Below, piece after piece: positions 16,406-24,526 of a DNA stretch of 64,000 nucleotides. The DNA is from Myxococcales bacterium 68-20 (GTDB lineage: Bacteria; Myxococcota_A; Polyangia; Polyangiales; Polyangiaceae): contig MKVQ01000023.1 in NCBI GenBank assembly GCA_001899635.1, positions 99,815-163,814 of the forward strand, in the 5' to 3' direction. Position 1 is the stretch's first letter. Every line of letters begins with the position of its first letter. The notes beneath the pieces were generated by a model that had not been told where the DNA came from, made no database searches, and saw only the letters and a list, made by a program, of their open reading frames with translations. The position numbers and the translations under genes were made by a program.

Positions 16406-17626
16406 GTGAGAAAGAACATGACCGCGTCGAGGACACTCTCGGCGTCGCTTCTGCTCGCGACCGCCACGGCGCTCGCGTCGGCCTGCAGCACGGAGACGAG
16501 AGCCGTGTATCTGGGCCGCGAGGACCCAGTGCCGACCTTTACGTCACCCGACGCAGGTGACGACGCCGAAGCATCGAGCTCGGACACAACGACGAGCTAC
16601 TGCCCCTCGAACATGTGTCCCCCGAGCCACACGACCTGTCCATCATCGCAATTCCTCTGCGACGTCGATCTACTCACGAATCTGGACAACTGCGGAGAAT
16701 GCGGAAACGAGTGCCCGGACAATGGCAAGTTCGTCTGCGCCGAAGGCCGCTGCCTGTTGAGCTGCAACCCGCTTCAAGAGCTCGACTGCGACGGCATTCC
16801 GGATAACGGATGTGAGGCGAGTCCCTTTTCCAATGACAACTGCGGATATTGCGGAAACAAGTGTCCCGCGGACAAGCCGTGCATCCAACGCAAACTGGGT
16901 GCTTATGGATGCGGTTGCAATCCGGGCGAGATTCTCTGCGGAGGCTCGTTCCTTCCATGCGTCAATCCGTCTGACGATGACGGCAACTGCGGCGCCTGCG
17001 GCAACGCCTGTCCGCCCGGAGGTGACGGGATCTTCGAGGCGCCGCCGAACATGTACTTCGGCTGCTTCGCCGGCGCGTGCGGGACGTTGAAGTGCGCCGG
17101 GCTCTCCGGCAACTGTGACGGCAACGCCGACAACGGCTGCGAGACCTCCCTTCTGGACGACGACAACTGCGGTGCCTGCGGAAAACGATGCGAAGACGGC
17201 ACGACGTGCGGTCTGAAGCCTTCGCTCGCCGGGTTCACACCGATGTGCATGTGCCCCAAGGGATCGACGTTCTGCGGGAGTTTCGTCACCCAAGGAGGCT
17301 CCGAGGTCGTCCAGATGGGCGACTGCCGCGATCTCTCTTCGGACGACCGCAACTGCGGAGGATGCGGGACCGTTTGCTCCACGTCGCAGCCGAACTCCAC
17401 CATGGCTTGCGTCTACGGAAAGTGCGAATCGTCGTGCCGCGCCGGCTGGGGCGACTGCAACGGCAGCCCCACTGACGGTTGCGAGACCAACATCTCGTCC
17501 GACCCGAAGAACTGCGGCGGCTGCGGGATCGTCTGCGACGGCATCGCCGGTCAGGCGTGCGTCGACGGTCGATGCATGGTCGAGCCGTGCGACGAGCCTC
17601 AGGATGCTGGAGGACCACCGCGATGA
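16406..17626 (+). CDS. Cys-rich (Stig1-like) lipoprotein, cassette B gene 4
   Basis: 406 residues from a GTG preceded by GAGGAG. Signal ends ATALASACS, a good lipobox. The mature protein has an Asp/Ser-rich spacer, then YCPSNMCPPSHTTCPSSQF and repeated NCGxCGxxC modules (NCGECGNEC, NCGYCGNKC, NCGACGNAC, NCGGCGTVC), ending AGQACVDGRCMVEPC. Cysteine spacing closely follows the genes at 487 and 59100. Expected to be lipid-anchored and rigidified by disulfides. ATGA overlap with the next gene. Function unknown. Third-position GC is visibly lower than in the flanking sigma and propeller genes because of many AAC, TGC and GAT codons in the modules. Confidence 0.9.
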   Translation: MRKNMTASRTLSASLLLATATALASACSTETRAVYLGREDPVPTFTSPDAGDDAEASSSDTTTSYCPSNMCPPSHTTCPSSQFLCDVDLLTNLDNCGECGNECPDNGKFVCAEGRCLLSCNPLQELDCDGIPDNGCEASPFSNDNCGYCGNKCPADKPCIQRKLGAYGCGCNPGEILCGGSFLPCVNPSDDDGNCGACGNACPPGGDGIFEAPPNMYFGCFAGACGTLKCAGLSGNCDGNADNGCETSLLDDDNCGACGKRCEDGTTCGLKPSLAGFTPMCMCPKGSTFCGSFVTQGGSEVVQMGDCRDLSSDDRNCGGCGTVCSTSQPNSTMACVYGKCESSCRAGWGDCNGSPTDGCETNISSDPKNCGGCGIVCDGIAGQACVDGRCMVEPCDEPQDAGGPPR

Positions 17627-18843
17627 AGACGACTTGGCTCGTCACCGTCACCGGGACGGCGTGCGCACTCGCCATACTCGCAGCATGCGCGACCGACGGC
17701 GAGACGCCCACGGCGCTCTCGGACGACGCGAGCACGCCTTTGCCGCCACCTGCCTCCGACGCAGGCGGCGACGCGGAGACCGGCGAAGACGCCTCGGTCT
17801 GCGCCGACGACTGCGAGTACTACCCGAACGAGTGCACCGACGACGCGCTCTGCGAAAGTGCGCTCTTCGGCGGCGCAGTCGCGACGCCGGAGACGCTGGA
17901 CGTGCGCACTCATGTCCAAGCGATCGCCGCCCGGTCGCCGACCGATGCATGGCTGGTCGGAACCGTCGGCGCAGCCGCGCACTTCGACGGCACGTCGTGG
18001 AAGCGGTCCGCAACGGACACGCAGTATTCCTACCGCGCGCTCTGGCTCCGCGGCGACGCCGAGATCACCTTCCATGATCTGAAGCAGCTCTTCACGCGCG
18101 GCCTCGATACCGACGCGGGAGCTCCGTCCGCCGGGGGTTGGTCCCTCTTCGGCTCGGCGACGATCCATCCGGTCTGGACAAGCTCCAATCCGAGTCTTCG
18201 GACGTCGTGGGCTCACGCGGAGTCGACGTCGCTCTGGCTCGGCGTGACGGCTGGGTTGGGCACGAGCCGTGGCGGGCTCTGGCGATTGCGACAGGCCGCC
18301 AACGGAAGCTTCGCTGTCACGCCGGCGACGCTCGACAAGTGCGGGGTGAACGGGACGATCCCGTGCGCGGAGGTCTATGGAATCAGCGGTCGCTCCGCCG
18401 ACGAGATCTGGGCCGTCGGGCCGCGAGGTGCCGCGTTCCGCGTCACGAACGCCGAGGCCGACGAGCCGACGCTGACCGGCTTCGAGACCGACACGCTCAC
18501 GGCGCTCCAAGCCGTCTGGGTCGCCGGGACGAACGACGTCTGGGCCGTCGGGGCGTCCGGCACGGTGCGTCGCTGGCGCGGAGATCCACGCTTGTTCGAG
18601 ACGTACAACGAAGTGCCGACGCAGCAGCACCTCCGCGCGATCGCCGGCTCGTCGCCGAGCGACATCTGGATCGCCGGAGACGAGGGCACCGTCTTTCACT
18701 ACGACGGCACCGCCTGGAGCCGCGTGAAGGTCGCCGGCCTCGACGGACGACGCCCGCACCTCGAGCACATCTGGGTCCCCTCGCCGGGAAACGTCTGGAT
18801 CGCCGGACGAGGAGCGCTCCTGTCGCTCGGAGGAAAACCATGA
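17623..18843 (+). CDS. WAVG-repeat beta-propeller lipoprotein (cassette B, gene 5)
   Basis: 406 residues. Lipoprotein signal ends AILAAC (Cys22). After an acidic spacer comes a Cys cluster (CADDCEYYPNECTDDALC), then about five propeller-type repeats, including SPTDAWLVGTVGAAAHFDG, RSADEIWAVGPRGAAFRV, GTNDVWAVGASGTVRRW and SPSDIWIAGDEGTVFHYDG. It ends PSPGNVWIAGRGALLSLGGK. The repeats resemble BNR/kelch-like blades seen in many myxobacterial surface proteins; no sialidase catalytic residues are evident. Overlaps both neighbours by ATGA. Paralogues: the partial gene at 1-490 and the gene at 60302. A binding or scaffold role at the cell surface is inferred. Confidence 0.87.
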   Translation: MKTTWLVTVTGTACALAILAACATDGETPTALSDDASTPLPPPASDAGGDAETGEDASVCADDCEYYPNECTDDALCESALFGGAVATPETLDVRTHVQAIAARSPTDAWLVGTVGAAAHFDGTSWKRSATDTQYSYRALWLRGDAEITFHDLKQLFTRGLDTDAGAPSAGGWSLFGSATIHPVWTSSNPSLRTSWAHAESTSLWLGVTAGLGTSRGGLWRLRQAANGSFAVTPATLDKCGVNGTIPCAEVYGISGRSADEIWAVGPRGAAFRVTNAEADEPTLTGFETDTLTALQAVWVAGTNDVWAVGASGTVRRWRGDPRLFETYNEVPTQQHLRAIAGSSPSDIWIAGDEGTVFHYDGTAWSRVKVAGLDGRRPHLEHIWVPSPGNVWIAGRGALLSLGGKP

Positions 18844-20153
18844 GAACGATCATCGTCCTCGCGTCCGCCGTCGCATCGGTCGCGATCGCGTCTGCCTGCG
18901 CGCGCTCCGAAGAGGAGCCTTCGGCCGGCGCCGATCCGCACTCGCCGACCGCGGTCCCCGACGGCGGCGCTGGCGATGACGCCGACGGCTCCGTCGCCGA
19001 CGTCGACGTCCCCGATACTCGTCTTCCCGACTGCAGCCCTGCAGGGTGGTGCATCACCGGTTTCCCGGACGAAGACCTCGTCTTCCGTGACATCGCGCCT
19101 CTCGATGGGGTCGCCTTCGCTATCGCCGACAGCCCGACCGAGGGCATCAAAGTCCTCGAGTGGACCAAGTCGACGAACACCTGGAAGTACATCGACGACG
19201 GCACGCAGAACCAGCCGCCCATCGGCACGTTCGCCGGTCGCATCTATGCCCCGAACGTCGACGACGTGTACTTCACGGTTGGGCCGTCGTCCGTCTTTCA
19301 CGGCGAACGCTTCGGTGGCACCTGGACGTGGACGAAGCAGGCTCTCCCGGACAGCATCGCCGGCCACACGGATAGTCACGGGAATCCGACCCAGCGCGCC
19401 AGCGGGCAGCCGATCACGACGCTCGGCATCTGGGGAACGGGCGCAGGCGACGTCTATGCGTATTACAGCAACACGATCTTCCACCGTGATCCGGCTAGCG
19501 GAACCTTCGCCACGGTGTACGTCGCCGGCGATCTCGGGACCGCCGACGAACACATCTTCTTCACGTCCGTCCACGGAAGCGGTCCGAACGACGTCTGGTT
19601 CGTCGGCGCTCGTGCTCGGACGAATACCAACTGCCCCCTCATCGTCCGGAAGTCCGCTGCCGATTGGGAGCGCGTCGCCGATAGCGTAGTCTCGACCAAC
19701 ACCAACGCGCCGTGTGCCCAGCGTCCGGGGACGCTGTTCATCGGCGGCGGCAAGGGCGGGTGGCTCGTCGACATCGCTCCGGTGTCGACGACCGAGTACG
19801 TCGCGCTCCACAACAGAGTTAGCGGGTTCACTTTTGAGGACGCCTACGCCACGACGATTCGCGTCACGGACGATGGATACTCGTTCGAGCAGTCGCTCGT
19901 CCCAGTGACGATCGCCCCCGCTGCCACCAACAGTCCCAGGAGCGCGACCGCGCTCTGGCGAGGTGACGGCGAGACGTGGTTCACGTCGTGGGGACTCGTC
20001 CTCCGCGGGAGCGATGACGGCACGTTCTCCGTCTCGACGCTCTCCCGCAGCGGCGGGCCGGTCATTGCTCCGTTCTACAGGATCCGCGGCACCTCGAACC
20101 AAAACCTCTGGGCAATCGGAGCGCGCCATGCGTACCACAAGACGACTCCTTGA
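18840..20153 (+). CDS. Second beta-propeller lipoprotein (cassette B, gene 6)
   Basis: 437 residues. Signal ends SVAIASAC followed by an Asp/Glu-rich spacer (DGGAGDDADGSVADVDV). The body has PAGWCITGFPDEDLVFRDIA, blade-like repeats (VYAYYSNTIFHRDPA, GPNDVWFVGARARTNT) and a terminal blade IRGTSNQNLWAIGARHAYHK. The paralogue at 61480 shares SDAGWC, EDVYAWYANTIFHW and the same final blade. Its last 26 nt overlap the start of the RCC1-like gene in a different frame, an arrangement also found in cassette C. No enzymatic motif seen. Surface lipoprotein of unknown function. Confidence 0.85.
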   Translation: MRTIIVLASAVASVAIASACARSEEEPSAGADPHSPTAVPDGGAGDDADGSVADVDVPDTRLPDCSPAGWCITGFPDEDLVFRDIAPLDGVAFAIADSPTEGIKVLEWTKSTNTWKYIDDGTQNQPPIGTFAGRIYAPNVDDVYFTVGPSSVFHGERFGGTWTWTKQALPDSIAGHTDSHGNPTQRASGQPITTLGIWGTGAGDVYAYYSNTIFHRDPASGTFATVYVAGDLGTADEHIFFTSVHGSGPNDVWFVGARARTNTNCPLIVRKSAADWERVADSVVSTNTNAPCAQRPGTLFIGGGKGGWLVDIAPVSTTEYVALHNRVSGFTFEDAYATTIRVTDDGYSFEQSLVPVTIAPAATNSPRSATALWRGDGETWFTSWGLVLRGSDDGTFSVSTLSRSGGPVIAPFYRIRGTSNQNLWAIGARHAYHKTTP

Positions 20154-21591
20154 AGCGGAGGCTCGCTCCAGCGTCGCTGAACCGAGTCCACGCGATACCG
20201 ATACTGCCCGGCGAACGCGTCGCCCGATCGCCGCGCGCGTACCCGCGCTGCTCGCGCTCGTCACGAGCCTCGCGACCGTGGCCGGCATGACCACGAGCTG
20301 CTCGAGCAGCGACGACGACGCCCGAGAGCCCCTACCGGGGGACGCGGACGGCGGGGCGGATTCCGCTCCCGAGGCCGAGCGAGAAGACGTCATCGATGCC
20401 GGCATCGCGGATGTCGTGGTCGTCGACAGCGCACCGCTGCGGATCGAGTGCAAGGAGCCCCCCTGCGCGATTGCGCTCTCGACGACCACCACGACGTTCT
20501 CGTCCCCGGCAACGAACGACGAGGGCTATTGCGCGCTCCTCGACGACGGCACGGTGGCATGCTGGGGAGCGAACGCAGATGGCCAACTGGGGAACCCGGA
20601 GGCGATCGGTGCCAGTCCGGTTCCAATGCGTGTGTCGGGCCTCTCGAAGGTCACGGCGCTCGACCACACGTGCGCGGTCGACAGCGATGGCTCGGTCTTC
20701 TGCTGGGGACGAGGCCCCTTCCTCCAGAGCGAGGCGTCGGTGCAGACGGTGGAGACCAGCCCCGTTCGCCTGCCATTGCCTGGTCCCGCGACGAAGGTCG
20801 CCTTCAACACCTTCAGCAACTCCTACGGCGTTGGCTGCGCCATTCTTCGCGATGGGAGCGTGGTCTGCTGGGGCTCGAATGCATACTGGCAGCTCGGCGA
20901 AGGCGTCTCGCAGTCGGTGCGCAACGCCCAGCCCCTGGCGATCGAGCGCGCCTTCGGGGCCAAAGACATCGCCGTCGGGAATGCCACGTTCGCGATCGAC
21001 GGCGACGGTGCGATGAAGAGCTGGGGTTCGGCCATCGGCATCGGACGTCCGATCGCCCTCGACTACAGCGGGTGGCCCACGAACGTGGCGCTCGACCACG
21101 TCTCGATGCTCGATACCATCGGAGGAGAGGCGTGCGCCGTCGCGAACGGCATCGGCTGGTGCTGGGGCCCGAATGACGAGCGGAAGGCCGCCTTCGGAAC
21201 CACCTACGCACGCGCGCTGCCATCCGCGGTCGACACTCCCGAGCCGATCACGCGCATCGCAACGTCGCGAACGGTGAGGGGGAGTGTGGACTCCGTTCTG
21301 TACTTCCACAGGCGTCGCTGGTGCGCAACGTCGGTCACCGGCGCGGTGTACTGCTGGGGACTCAACAATGCCGGTCAGGCGGGGGACGGCACGAAGGAGT
21401 TCGCGCTCGAACCCGTCCAGGTCGCGGGGCTGCCGGCGCCGGCAGCCGAGGTGAAGGTCATGCCTTATTCGACGTGTGCAATCCTGACGAATGGCAAAGT
21501 GTATTGCTGGGGAAGCAACTTCTACGGCCAGCTCGGCGCCGGACTTCCGAGAGGAAGCGTGCTCCAGCCGGTGGAGGTGAAGCTTCCATGA
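20128..21591 (+). CDS. RCC1-repeat lipoprotein (cassette B, gene 7)
   Basis: 487 residues from the ATG inside the previous gene (MRTTRRLLEAEARSS). The signal ends GMTTSCSSSDD after a hydrophobic ALLALVTSLATVAG. The body is a seven-bladed-type propeller of RCC1 repeats: DGTVACWGANADGQLG, DGSVFCWGRG, DGSVVCWGSNAYWQLG, GAVYCWGLNNAGQAG and GKVYCWGSNFYGQLG. Bacterial RCC1-type proteins are mostly secreted and of unknown ligand. The odd long N-terminal region (about 30 polar residues before the hydrophobic core) is forced by the overlap and also occurs, shorter, in cassette C. Overlaps the next gene by ATGA. Confidence 0.88.
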   Translation: MRTTRRLLEAEARSSVAEPSPRDTDTARRTRRPIAARVPALLALVTSLATVAGMTTSCSSSDDDAREPLPGDADGGADSAPEAEREDVIDAGIADVVVVDSAPLRIECKEPPCAIALSTTTTTFSSPATNDEGYCALLDDGTVACWGANADGQLGNPEAIGASPVPMRVSGLSKVTALDHTCAVDSDGSVFCWGRGPFLQSEASVQTVETSPVRLPLPGPATKVAFNTFSNSYGVGCAILRDGSVVCWGSNAYWQLGEGVSQSVRNAQPLAIERAFGAKDIAVGNATFAIDGDGAMKSWGSAIGIGRPIALDYSGWPTNVALDHVSMLDTIGGEACAVANGIGWCWGPNDERKAAFGTTYARALPSAVDTPEPITRIATSRTVRGSVDSVLYFHRRRWCATSVTGAVYCWGLNNAGQAGDGTKEFALEPVQVAGLPAPAAEVKVMPYSTCAILTNGKVYCWGSNFYGQLGAGLPRGSVLQPVEVKLP

Positions 21592-23390
21592 GGCGCGCGC
21601 GGTTCTCCTTCGGCGCGTTCGGCGCCGTGACTTCGCTCGGCGTCGTCTTCGCGCTGATCGCTGCCTGCGGCGACGATCGCGGCGGCTTCATCCAGAACGA
21701 TCGTACATTCGAAGCGCAGCCCGAGGCAGGAGCTCCGGACGCCGAGACCTGTTTCCGCCAGTGCTCGCTCGACGGTCGGTCGATCATCGACTCGTGTACG
21801 GGCGGCGTGGTCGAGACGTGCGCCGACGATCTCGCCTGCGGCGCCGCCAAGTGTCAGGAGCCGTGCGCAGCGGCGGAGGCCGACCGAAGCTCGAACGGTT
21901 GCGACTTCTACTTCACGACGCCCAAGACGACTTTCGCGAACGTCTCGTGCTTCGCGACGTTCGTCGTCAACGCGTCGAACAAGCCGGCCACGGTGTCTCT
22001 CGAGCTGCGAGGTGAAGAGCTCGACCTGTCGGGTGCGCTCTTCCGAACCGTGGCGAACAGCACCGACCTCGAGCCGCTCAACGGTCCCATCCCCCCAGGA
22101 GAGAGCGCGATCCTCTTCGTCGCCGACTGGGACCCCGACAAACCGCGCTCGATCTACGAGAAGGGGCTCCATTCCTCTTGCCCAGAGCAGGCAAAACCCG
22201 CGCTCGAGGCGGACTTCGGGTTCTTCGAGGCCGGCATCGGCGACGCGTTCCGCCTGAAGAGCAATGTCCCGGTCGGCGCCACGTGGATGTATCCGTACGG
22301 TGGCGCCGACACGATGTACCCGACGGCCACGCTCCTGATGCCGGTGAGCGCATGGGCGAAAGAGCACGTCGTCGTCAACGGATGGGAGGCACAAGGTTCC
22401 GACACGAGGCCGGTGACGCAGATCTTCGCGGCCGAGGACGAGACGGAGGTCACGATCCTCGGGACCAAGGACGTCAGGAACGGAGACGGCTTCACGGGCG
22501 CTCCGGCCGGGATGCCGGTGAAGATCATGCTGTCGAAGGGCCAGTTCGTGCAGATCGCACAGAGCGAGGAGCTCACCGGCAGCTTCGTCTTCTCCAACAA
22601 GCCGACCGTGACCGTCGGTGGAACCGAGTGCACGTACTTGCCGTGGGAGGCGGAGGCTTGCGATACGCTCGCGCAGCAGATCCCAGCCTTCGAACAATGG
22701 GGGTCGGAGTACGTCGGCGTCGGTTACCGACCGCGCGCCGTGAGCACCGACGAGATCGTGTGGTACCGCATGGTCGGCAGTCGCGACGGCACGGAGCTCG
22801 AATACGATCCCGTGAAGCCGCCCGGTGCTCCGCTCACGCTCGACGCGGGCGAGCTCGTCGTCTTCCGTGCGCGCTCGAACGACGCGTTCGTCGTCCGCGC
22901 CCGCGGCACCGAACATCCGTTCTACCTCGCCATGCTCATGACGGGAGGCAAGGGCCATCCCCCTGACGTGCCGGGTTACGGAGGCATGGGCGATCCGGAG
23001 TTCGTCAACGTCGTCCCGTCGGGCCAGTACATGAGCTCCTACAGCTTCTACGCGGACCCCTCGTACCCCGAGCACTCTCTCGTGCTCGTCCGAAAGAAGA
23101 CGCACGGCGACTTCAAGGACGTATGGCTCGAGTGCGCCGGCAACCTCCCCGAGTGGACGCCGATCGACAACGCGGGGGAGTACGAATACAGGCGCGTCGA
23201 TCTGTCGCGCAAGTTCGGTCCCGGTGACTCGTTCGGCGACAAGCGGTGCACGACGGGGCTCCAGCGCATGCGGAGCGAGGGTGCATTCTCCGCGACGCTC
23301 TGGGGCTGGGGCCCGTACGCCAGCTACGCGTATCCGGGCGGCATGGCGAACCGCAAGCTCGTCGACACGCCGCTCTCGTTGGTGAAGTGA
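21588..23390 (+). CDS. IgGFc-binding-domain-like lipoprotein (cassette B, gene 8)
   Basis: 600 residues. Signal ends FALIAAC (lipobox). A Cys-rich segment (ETCFRQCSLDGRS to CGAAKCQEPC) is followed by a large beta-rich domain. Its sequence (LLMPVSAWAKEHVVVNGW, VTQIFAAEDETEVTILG, LSKGQFVQIAQSEELTGSF, FSNKPTVTVGGTECTYLP, MGDPEFVNVVPSGQYMSSY) resembles the N-terminal domain of IgGFc-binding proteins (PF17517-type), found in many myxobacterial surface proteins. It closes cassette B, and a hairpin lies 15 bp downstream. Cassette A and C copies, if present, are outside the window. A role in adhesion is inferred from the domain. Confidence 0.8.
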   Translation: MRRARFSFGAFGAVTSLGVVFALIAACGDDRGGFIQNDRTFEAQPEAGAPDAETCFRQCSLDGRSIIDSCTGGVVETCADDLACGAAKCQEPCAAAEADRSSNGCDFYFTTPKTTFANVSCFATFVVNASNKPATVSLELRGEELDLSGALFRTVANSTDLEPLNGPIPPGESAILFVADWDPDKPRSIYEKGLHSSCPEQAKPALEADFGFFEAGIGDAFRLKSNVPVGATWMYPYGGADTMYPTATLLMPVSAWAKEHVVVNGWEAQGSDTRPVTQIFAAEDETEVTILGTKDVRNGDGFTGAPAGMPVKIMLSKGQFVQIAQSEELTGSFVFSNKPTVTVGGTECTYLPWEAEACDTLAQQIPAFEQWGSEYVGVGYRPRAVSTDEIVWYRMVGSRDGTELEYDPVKPPGAPLTLDAGELVVFRARSNDAFVVRARGTEHPFYLAMLMTGGKGHPPDVPGYGGMGDPEFVNVVPSGQYMSSYSFYADPSYPEHSLVLVRKKTHGDFKDVWLECAGNLPEWTPIDNAGEYEYRRVDLSRKFGPGDSFGDKRCTTGLQRMRSEGAFSATLWGWGPYASYAYPGGMANRKLVDTPLSLVK

Positions 23391-23405
23391 TGGCTGCCCG
23401 CGCCG

Positions 23406-23436
23406 CTGCGCGTTAGCGAGGATCGCCGACGCGCAG
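23406..23436 (+). terminator. Candidate terminator of cassette B
   Basis: Inverted repeat CTGCGCGT / ACGCGCAG with a 15-nt loop, starting 15 bp after the last cassette B stop codon. No T-run, so only a weak candidate; high-GC myxobacterial terminators often lack one. Confidence 0.35.
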
Positions 23437-23489
23437 GGCCCGTCGCGAGACCGGCCTCCTTCGAGGCTGCGACCCGAGCCCGGAGCGCG

Positions 23490-24368
23490 TCAGCGGCAGC
23501 TGCTCGAATACGAAGTCGCGAGTCGGACCGAGCGAGGATCGCTGCCTCCGACGACGAGCGTGTAGTCCTCGACCGCCTGCAAGGCCTCGGCGCAGCGGCC
23601 GGCGCTCTCGAGCGCTCGCGCGCGCCCCCAGACCGCGACCGAGCGTCCCCAGCGATCGGTCTCGCCGAACTGCCGCTCAGCGCGCGCGAACGCGGCCACG
23701 GCCTCGTCGGTTCGACCGAGAGCGGCGAACGCCGCGCCGACGTTGTAGTCGATCCACGGGTTCGGCGCCGCCTCGGGCGGGACCTTGTCCTTCAGCGCCA
23801 GCACCTGCGAGTAGTTCCCGGAGCCGAGCGCGCTCGTCATCTCCGAGAGGAGCGCGGCCTCGGGCGATGGCGGGGCCTGCGCCGCACGGCATTGCGTTGC
23901 GTAGGTCATGGCCATGTCGGCGGCGGGAGCGTCCTTCGAGCGCACGAGCGCCGCGAACTGCTCGTAGGCGCGCTTCGCCTCGTCACATTGCCCGACATCG
24001 TCGAGCGCGCGAGCGCGCCCGTAGATCGCGAGCGACCGGCCCCAGCGATCTTCGCCGAACTGGACCTCCGCGTTCTGGTAGGCGGCGACAGCGTCTCCGG
24101 AGCGACCCAGATGGTGCAGCGCGGCGGCCCGGTTGTAGAGCGCCCACGGATTGTTGGGCGCCAGGCGAACGGCGTTGTCGGCACGAGCGAGCGCATCGGT
24201 GTACTTGCCGAGCGTCACGTCTCCGGCCGCCGCCTCCGCCTCTCGGTAGCCGGTCTGCATCTGCGCGCTCGTGATCTCGGTCCGCTGCGAAACCTTGGGC
24301 CGCGCTGCGCATCCACCGAGCAGCAGGGCGGTGGTGACTGCGAACGCGATCGTCGTGGCTCGGATCAT
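23490..24368 (-). CDS. TPR lipoprotein
   Basis: 292 residues from MIRATTIAFAV. Lipobox ALLLGGC. Helical repeats: YREAEAAAGDVTLGKYTDAL, PWALYNRAAALHHLGRSGDA and RWGRSLAIYGRARALDDVGQ, then the second half repeats the plan (NPWIDYNVGAAFAALGRTDE, RWGRSVAVWGRARALESAGR). It is thus an internally duplicated array of TPR units carrying the RWGRS..WGRARAL signature twice. A scaffold or interaction role at the outer membrane is typical. A 48-bp piece of its 3' end is copied at 13813-13860 on the other side of cassette B. Divergent from the PhoX-like gene. Confidence 0.88.
   Translation of the reverse strand: MIRATTIAFAVTTALLLGGCAARPKVSQRTEITSAQMQTGYREAEAAAGDVTLGKYTDALARADNAVRLAPNNPWALYNRAAALHHLGRSGDAVAAYQNAEVQFGEDRWGRSLAIYGRARALDDVGQCDEAKRAYEQFAALVRSKDAPAADMAMTYATQCRAAQAPPSPEAALLSEMTSALGSGNYSQVLALKDKVPPEAAPNPWIDYNVGAAFAALGRTDEAVAAFARAERQFGETDRWGRSVAVWGRARALESAGRCAEALQAVEDYTLVVGGSDPRSVRLATSYSSSCR
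23543..23590 (+). repeat. 48-bp direct repeat, right copy (inside TPR gene)
   Basis: Identical to 13813-13860 in the same orientation. It lies within the 3' part of the intact TPR gene, so this copy is the likely source. Confidence 0.9.
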
Positions 24369-24504
24369 CTCGGTGCTCCTCGGCAACCTCGACTGCATCG
24401 GCGGTGCCATGCGAGCTCGACGGATGTGCCGGCCGGCACGCGCCGGAGAACCGCACGGCGGACGCGAATCTCCCGGGCTCGGAATCGAGACTCGACGGGG
24501 CTTT

Positions 24505-24518
24505 TGACGTATCCGTCA
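24505..24518. promoter_or_regulatory. Small palindrome before the PhoX-like start
   Basis: TGACG, 4-nt TATC, CGTCA: a perfect 5-bp inverted repeat 8 nt before the first candidate ATG. It could be an operator, but the short arms make chance possible. Confidence 0.3.
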
Positions 24519-24526
24519 TCTGTGGC

